Assembly: GCA_002423155.1 (NCBI GenBank)
Contig: DIUV01000035.1
Coordinates: forward strand, 1 to 7,778
Length of the DNA: 7,778 bases
DNA from: Alphaproteobacteria bacterium UBA6149
Lineage (GTDB): Bacteria; Pseudomonadota; Alphaproteobacteria; Rickettsiales; UBA998
Direction: 5' to 3'
The notes under the pieces were generated by a model. The model did not search any database. It was not told where the DNA came from and was given only the letters and a program-made list of their open reading frames with translations. Below are positions 3,548 to 7,778 of the stretch, one piece after another. The position numbers and the translations under genes are program-made. Position 1 is the first letter of the stretch. The number at the start of each line of letters is the position of its first letter.

Positions 3548-5167
3548 ATGCAAATACATCATCTGTGGATGGTTATGTTGTTGGTGGTGGGTATAATTCC
3601 TGCGCCAGCACAGGCCAAAATATCGGAATATACACTGGTTATTGAGCGCTTGCCTGTAAATATTACGGGTAAATCAATTGAAAAAATTACTGTTAATGGG
3701 GGGATTCCTGCACCCACTTTGCGCTTTGCCCAAGGTGACGAGGCGGTGGTTCATGTTATCAATAAAATGGATGAGCCTACCTCTATTCATTGGCATGGGT
3801 TGTTATTGCCCGGAAATCAGGATGGGGTTACGGGTTTTAATGGCTATCAAGCTATTGCGCCGAATAAGAGTTTTACCTATCGTTTTCCTATCCGACAAAC
3901 GGGAACTTATTGGTATCACTCGCATACTAATGGTCAGGAACAAGATGGTCTTTATGGGGCAATCATCGCTTCACCCAAGGGGCGTGATCCAATAGAAGCC
4001 AAGCGCGATTATGTGGTGGTGTTATCGGATTTCTCTCATGAAAATTCTGGCGATATTTTGGCTAATCTTAAAAAATCATCGGATTATTATGCTAATGCAA
4101 AACTTACGATAGGGGATTTCTTTAAGGATGTGGATGCACGCGGTTTTGACAAAGCATTAAAAGACGCAAAAGAGTGGGGTAGTATGCGGATGATGCGTAC
4201 CGACCTTGCGGATGTTACGGGCTATAGTTTTCTCGTTAATGGTAAATCGCCCAAGCAAAACTGGACAGGGTTATTTAATTCGGGGGAGAAAGTGCGTTTG
4301 CGCTTTATCAATGCTTCGGCGATGTCGTTTTTTGATGTGCGAATTTTGGGGTTAAAAATGAGCGTGGTGCAGGCGGATGGTCAAGCAGTGGAACCTGTTA
4401 CGGTGGATGAATTCCGCTTTGCTCCAGCGGAAACCTATGATGTGATAGTTACGCCTGATGCTAAGCCAGCTTATACTATTGTCGCAGAGCCAATTGATCG
4501 CACGGGTTTTGCGTTGGGTACGCTGGCAGAAAAAGAGGGGATGCAAGGCGAAATGCCCACTCAACGTCCACGCGCATTGCTCTCTATGGGGGATATGAAT
4601 ATGGAGCTGATGATGAAGGATAATCCTGATATGGAGATGAACCATGCAGATATGCTTAGCGGCTGGGCGAAAATGGGAACCCCAGAAGGAAAAAAAATAT
4701 TGTCCTACGCGGATTTGCGTTATGCTTTGGTGCAGAAGGATCAGCGACAACCGCAGCGCACAATTGATGTGCGTTTGGGGGGTAATATGGAAAGATATAT
4801 CTGGACGATTAACGAGAAGAAATTTGCAGATGCAGAACCAATACGCCTTAAATATGGCGAGCGGGTGCGGCTGAAATTCATCAATGAAACCATGATGGCG
4901 CATCCTATGCATTTGCATGGTATGTTCGTGCAGCTGGAAAACGGACAGCCAGCGGCAAAATTGCCCAATAAGCATACGGTTATTGTGCCGCCTGGGGGGG
5001 GATATTCCGTGTTGGTGACTGCGGATGAAATTGGTGAATGGGCGTTTCATTGCCATTTGCTGTATCACATGAGCAGCGGCATGATGCGGCAAGTAGTAGT
5101 CGCTAAACTGGATGCGGCAGATATGCCGACAACTAATACTAATATGGGAGGTCGTCATGCACATTAA
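3548..5167 (+). CDS. copA: CopA/PcoA-family periplasmic multicopper oxidase
   Basis: This protein oxidises Cu(I) to less toxic Cu(II) in the periplasm. I chose the ATG at 3548 because AAGGA (3537-3541) lies 6 bases upstream and a Sec signal peptide follows (MQIHHLWMVMLLVVG... cut after AQA, about residue 23); the open frame before it runs through palindromic DNA. The result is 539 residues. All four copper motifs are present: HWHG (81-84), WYHSH (122-126), HPMHLHG (452-458) and HCHLLYHMSSGM (501-512). These give T1 ligands H452, C502, H507 and axial M512. A Met-rich segment at about 347-377 has nine Met in 31 residues, as in copper-handling oxidases. Many CopA proteins carry a twin-arginine signal; this one does not. 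The C-terminus is short and His-containing (GGRHAH). copB overlaps its last 11 bases, so the two are probably co-translated. Confidence 0.95.
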   Translation: MQIHHLWMVMLLVVGIIPAPAQAKISEYTLVIERLPVNITGKSIEKITVNGGIPAPTLRFAQGDEAVVHVINKMDEPTSIHWHGLLLPGNQDGVTGFNGYQAIAPNKSFTYRFPIRQTGTYWYHSHTNGQEQDGLYGAIIASPKGRDPIEAKRDYVVVLSDFSHENSGDILANLKKSSDYYANAKLTIGDFFKDVDARGFDKALKDAKEWGSMRMMRTDLADVTGYSFLVNGKSPKQNWTGLFNSGEKVRLRFINASAMSFFDVRILGLKMSVVQADGQAVEPVTVDEFRFAPAETYDVIVTPDAKPAYTIVAEPIDRTGFALGTLAEKEGMQGEMPTQRPRALLSMGDMNMELMMKDNPDMEMNHADMLSGWAKMGTPEGKKILSYADLRYALVQKDQRQPQRTIDVRLGGNMERYIWTINEKKFADAEPIRLKYGERVRLKFINETMMAHPMHLHGMFVQLENGQPAAKLPNKHTVIVPPGGGYSVLVTADEIGEWAFHCHLLYHMSSGMMRQVVVAKLDAADMPTTNTNMGGRHAH

Positions 5168-5864
5168 ATTGGCGGCATTATGTTGTTTCATACTAACACA
5201 GCCTGTGTTGGCGGCGGATATAACACATGAGCATGGAGGGGAAATTTTCTCTAAGTTCCAATTAGAAGCTGATATAGGGAGCAACACGAAGAAAACGGCG
5301 TTGCAAAGCTGGGATCTGGACGGCTGGATGGGTACGGATGAAAACAAACTTTGGCTAAAATCCGAGGGTGAGCATGTGGGGGGTAAGCAAGAAAGTGCAG
5401 AGTTCTGGGCAATGTATAGCCGCAATATCTCAAGTTTTTGGGATGCTCAAGGTGGAATTCGTTACGATGCCAGACCAGAATCCACCGCTTATTTGACGTT
5501 GGGAGTAAATGGGTTGGCACCACAATGGTTTGAAACCTCCGCGCATTTATTTGTGAGTCAACAAGGTGATGTAACGGCGCGGCTGCGGCAGGAAAATGAC
5601 TTGTTGCTAACTCAAAAACTGATTTTGCAACCTTATATTGAGGTGAATTTTTCTGCACAGGAGGTGCATGAGCAAGATCTGGGCGCAGGTGTAACAGATG
5701 GTAATATAGGTCTGCAAACGCGCTACGAATTCACCCGAAAATTCGCACCTTACATAGATATTAATTATGGCAGGAAATTTGGCGAAACCTCATCAATCGC
5801 AAAAAATCATGGTGAGGATAAGGATGAACTGATTGGGGCGATTGGTATTCGGCTAATGTTTTAG
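5157..5864 (+). CDS. copB: CopB-family outer-membrane copper resistance protein
   Basis: A 235-residue CopB (copper resistance protein B precursor) family member, an outer-membrane β-barrel thought to bind or restrict copper and a regular partner of CopA. The ATG at 5157 follows GGGAGG (5146-5151) by 5 bases and overlaps the end of copA, showing tight coupling. A signal peptide (MHIKLAALCCFILTQPVLAA) is followed by a short HEHGG segment. Family features then follow in order: SKFQLEADIG, LDGWMGTDENKLWLKSEGE, AEFWAMYSRNISSFWDAQGGIRYD, amphipathic strands (ESTAYLTLGVNGLAPQWF, LLTQKLILQPYIEVNF) and DLGAGVTDGNIGLQTRYEF...APYIDINYGRKFG. The protein ends with Phe, as outer-membrane barrels commonly do. 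Compared with longer CopB proteins it lacks the extended Met/His-rich N-terminal region, keeping little more than the barrel. Confidence 0.92.
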   Translation: MHIKLAALCCFILTQPVLAADITHEHGGEIFSKFQLEADIGSNTKKTALQSWDLDGWMGTDENKLWLKSEGEHVGGKQESAEFWAMYSRNISSFWDAQGGIRYDARPESTAYLTLGVNGLAPQWFETSAHLFVSQQGDVTARLRQENDLLLTQKLILQPYIEVNFSAQEVHEQDLGAGVTDGNIGLQTRYEFTRKFAPYIDINYGRKFGETSSIAKNHGEDKDELIGAIGIRLMF

Positions 5865-5964
5865 CAAGTAACAAATTAAAGGAAAAAACTATGATTTCCT
5901 TCAAAGATAGGGCAAACTAAAAATATGAATCACCATAAGCTGGCAGAAAAATTATAGCGATATT
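5865..5964 (+). other. copB-ATPase intergenic gap with two mini-ORFs
   Basis: There is no full gene and no clear terminator. A 9-codon ORF (5891-5920, MISFKDRAN) has a good ribosome binding site, AAAGGA at 5878-5883, 7 bases upstream. A second 10-codon ORF (5925-5957, MNHHKLAEKL) ends at a TAG, beyond which the same frame continues as RYYEHKHISKNTIFF and on into hydrophobic residues within the ATPase gene. These may be leader peptides or the debris of a small membrane protein. The short gap suggests the ATPase is in the same operon as copA and copB. Confidence 0.4.
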
Positions 5965-7778
5965 ATGAACATAAACACATCAGTAAAAACACTATTTTCT
6001 TTGCCTTGTTCTTTGGCTTCGCGTTGGCATGTTGGCTTGTTAGTTGCGAGCCTGCTTGCCATCGCGCTGCATTTTATATTGGGTAGAGTTTGGGTCTTTG
6101 ATGTGGCGGGGGTGGCGGCGGCAGATATTTTGTTGCTAGTGGTTATTATCATGGGCGGAATTCCGCTGTTGATTCAGATTGTTATTAAATTTTTCAAAGG
6201 TAGTATCGGGGCGGATTTTTTGGGGGCAATTGAGTTGGTGGCGGCGGCGTTGTTGGAGCAATATCTTGCGGCTATTCTCATTATCATCATGTTATCTGGT
6301 GGGCAGGCTTTGGAGGCTTATGCGATGCGTAAAGCATCTTCGGTGTTGCGTGCTTTGTCTGATCGGATGCCCGCGAAAGCTCATCGTAAGAATGGTGCTA
6401 GAGTAGAAAAAATTGCTCTTGCAGATATTGCTGTTGGTGATGAAATTGTTGTTTTTCCCCATGAAACCGCGCCTGTTGATGGGGTGGTGGTGGAAGGTCA
6501 TGGAACTATGGACGAGTCTTATTTGACGGGAGAGCCCTATCGCGTGTCGAAGGCTCCGGGAGCGGCGGTGTTGTCGGGCGCAATTAATGGTGAAGCGGTG
6601 TTGATTATCCGCGCTGAGAAATTGGCGATTGATTCGCGCTATGCCCAGATAATGGAAGTAATGCAAGATGCCGAACAGAAACGACCACAATTGCGAAGGT
6701 TAGGGGATCAGCTCGGAGGGGCATTTGCTATATTTGCGCTGATTATTTCGGGCATTGTCTGGTTGGTAACGGGAGATGCGCTGCGTTTTCTTTCTGTATT
6801 GGTGATTGCCACACCCTGTCCGCTGATTATTGCAATTCCAGTTACGATTATTGGCGCTATTTCTATGGCGGCGCGGCTGGGTATTATCATCAAAGATCCA
6901 ACCGTGTTGGAGCGTCTTCCCACTTGCCGCACGGCGATTTTTGATAAAACTGGCACGCTTACCTATGGCAAGCCAGAGCTTACGGAGATTTTGCCCGCTG
7001 AGGGATTAAGTGCCGAAGGGTTAAGCTCAGACGATATTTTGCAATATGCCGCCAGTCTTGAATGTTACTCGAAACATCCGTTGGCGAGTGCGATTCTACA
7101 AGCCGCCGAAAAAGCTAAGTTGGTGCTGATAGAGGCGGAGAGTGTTTCTGAAAAGCCGGGGCAGGGTTTGACAGGTATGGTGGGCAGACATAATATTTGC
7201 GTGACTCATCGCAAAAAATTATTGCTCAATAATCCAGAAATTCTTGCGGTGCTTCCTTCCACTGCAGCTGGGCTAGAATGTATTATTATGATGGATGGAA
7301 AATATGCTGCCACTTTCCGTTTTCGTGATGCGCCGCGTGCAGATGGCAAGTCTTTTATCCGGCATCTTAAGCCATCGCACCAGTTCAAAAAAATCATGTT
7401 AGTATCTGGCGATCGTGAATCGGAAGTTAATTATCTGGCAAAATTATTGGGCATTAAGGAAACGCTTGCATCACAAAGTCCTGAGCAAAAAGTGGCGATT
7501 GTGCGCGAAGAAACCGCCAAAGCGCCGACGCTTTTTATGGGGGATGGTATTAATGATGCGCCTGCGCTGGCATCGGCTACGGTGGGCATTGCGTTTGGTC
7601 AACATAGTAGTGTCACTGCTGAAGCAGCTGGTGTCGTAATTATGGAAAACTCGCTCGCCAAAGTGGATGAGCTGCTTCATATAAGCACGCGCCTACGTCT
7701 GATTGCGCTGCAAAGCGCTATTGGTGGTATGGCATGCTCACTCATCGGCATGGGGTTTGCGGCGCTGGGTTATATTAG
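5965..7778 (+). CDS. P1B-type heavy-metal-translocating ATPase (3' end outside window)
   Basis: An inner-membrane ATP-driven metal pump, open to the right edge (604 codons seen; about one C-terminal membrane segment seems missing). The ATG at 5965 is the first start after a TGA at 5926 in this frame; its ribosome binding site is weak. No N-terminal HMA domain is present. Membrane helices lie at about 23-40, 53-74, 84-97 and 100-117. Next come the actuator loop with TGEP (188-191), a helix pair with TPCP (283-286), the phosphorylation motif DKTGT (327-331), the HP motif of metal pumps (371-372), GDGIND (526-531), and a further helix near the end. Classical Cu(I) pumps have CPC in the sixth helix. 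TPC is the motif of P1B-5-type and related unassigned pumps, so the metal is uncertain despite the copper context. TGEP replaces the more usual TGES. Confidence 0.93.
   Translation, partial: MNINTSVKTLFSLPCSLASRWHVGLLVASLLAIALHFILGRVWVFDVAGVAAADILLLVVIIMGGIPLLIQIVIKFFKGSIGADFLGAIELVAAALLEQYLAAILIIIMLSGGQALEAYAMRKASSVLRALSDRMPAKAHRKNGARVEKIALADIAVGDEIVVFPHETAPVDGVVVEGHGTMDESYLTGEPYRVSKAPGAAVLSGAINGEAVLIIRAEKLAIDSRYAQIMEVMQDAEQKRPQLRRLGDQLGGAFAIFALIISGIVWLVTGDALRFLSVLVIATPCPLIIAIPVTIIGAISMAARLGIIIKDPTVLERLPTCRTAIFDKTGTLTYGKPELTEILPAEGLSAEGLSSDDILQYAASLECYSKHPLASAILQAAEKAKLVLIEAESVSEKPGQGLTGMVGRHNICVTHRKKLLLNNPEILAVLPSTAAGLECIIMMDGKYAATFRFRDAPRADGKSFIRHLKPSHQFKKIMLVSGDRESEVNYLAKLLGIKETLASQSPEQKVAIVREETAKAPTLFMGDGINDAPALASATVGIAFGQHSSVTAEAAGVVIMENSLAKVDELLHISTRLRLIALQSAIGGMACSLIGMGFAALGYI

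Noticed and set aside
4352..5425. 357-codon open frame on the minus strand
   Set aside because: It lies wholly antisense to copA and copB, which have all their family motifs. Its His/Cys/Ser-rich translation looks like a codon shadow.
5251..5658. 135-codon minus-strand frame inside copB
   Set aside because: It is antisense to a convincing CopB with a signal peptide and ribosome binding site, and shows no independent support.
1..7778. CRISPR array, rRNA or tRNA genes
   Set aside because: No regularly spaced direct repeats, no rRNA-like blocks and no complete tRNA cloverleaf were seen on either strand.

Overview
The window looks like accessory DNA from a Gram-negative proteobacterium. The evidence is a periplasmic/outer-membrane copper pair (CopA multicopper oxidase plus CopB), Sec-type signal peptides, and intergenic palindromic repeats of a kind common in proteobacteria. 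Base composition is moderate to AT-rich by eye. Many short palindromic repeats and several broken toxin-antitoxin genes suggest a genome with a history of mobile elements. An alphaproteobacterial or intracellular-associated lineage is possible, but this is inference; nothing in the window fixes the taxon.

Left part (1-900). The window opens with a decayed PemK/MazF-family toxin that has no usable start codon and lacks its usual C-terminal helix. It is followed by a nested palindromic repeat (349-436) flanked by two copies of a GC-rich hairpin, of which the second (448-474) looks like a real terminator. The roughly 430 bases that follow hold only more hairpins and the promoter/operator of the next gene.

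Middle part (860-2980). An AbiEi-type antitoxin gene (DUF6088-like) has a well-formed inverted-repeat operator over its promoter. Its expected partner, the AbiEii nucleotidyltransferase toxin, starts in the usual overlapping position but is cut off after about 13 recognisable residues. At that point an AT-rich, oppositely oriented gene of unknown function abuts. Upstream of that gene lies the most unusual stretch of the window, 2456-2667. It is a dense run of consecutive hairpins, one a 10-pair stem capped by a GCAA tetraloop. Its closing stem would hide the Shine-Dalgarno sequence of a small 74-residue ORF. I read this as an undescribed structured RNA candidate, either a cis-regulator or the RNA part of a mobile element.

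Right part (2945-7778). This is a metal-resistance cluster on the plus strand: a small secreted Cys/His-rich protein with its own sigma70-like promoter, a palindrome-rich intergenic region (3345-3494), copA, copB (overlapping copA by 11 bases), and a P1B-type metal-transporting ATPase that runs off the right edge. CopA would oxidise Cu(I) in the periplasm, CopB would sequester or handle copper at the outer membrane, and the ATPase would export metal from the cytoplasm. The ATPase has TPC rather than the CPC of classical Cu(I) pumps, so its substrate is not certain. No regulator gene for the cluster is visible.
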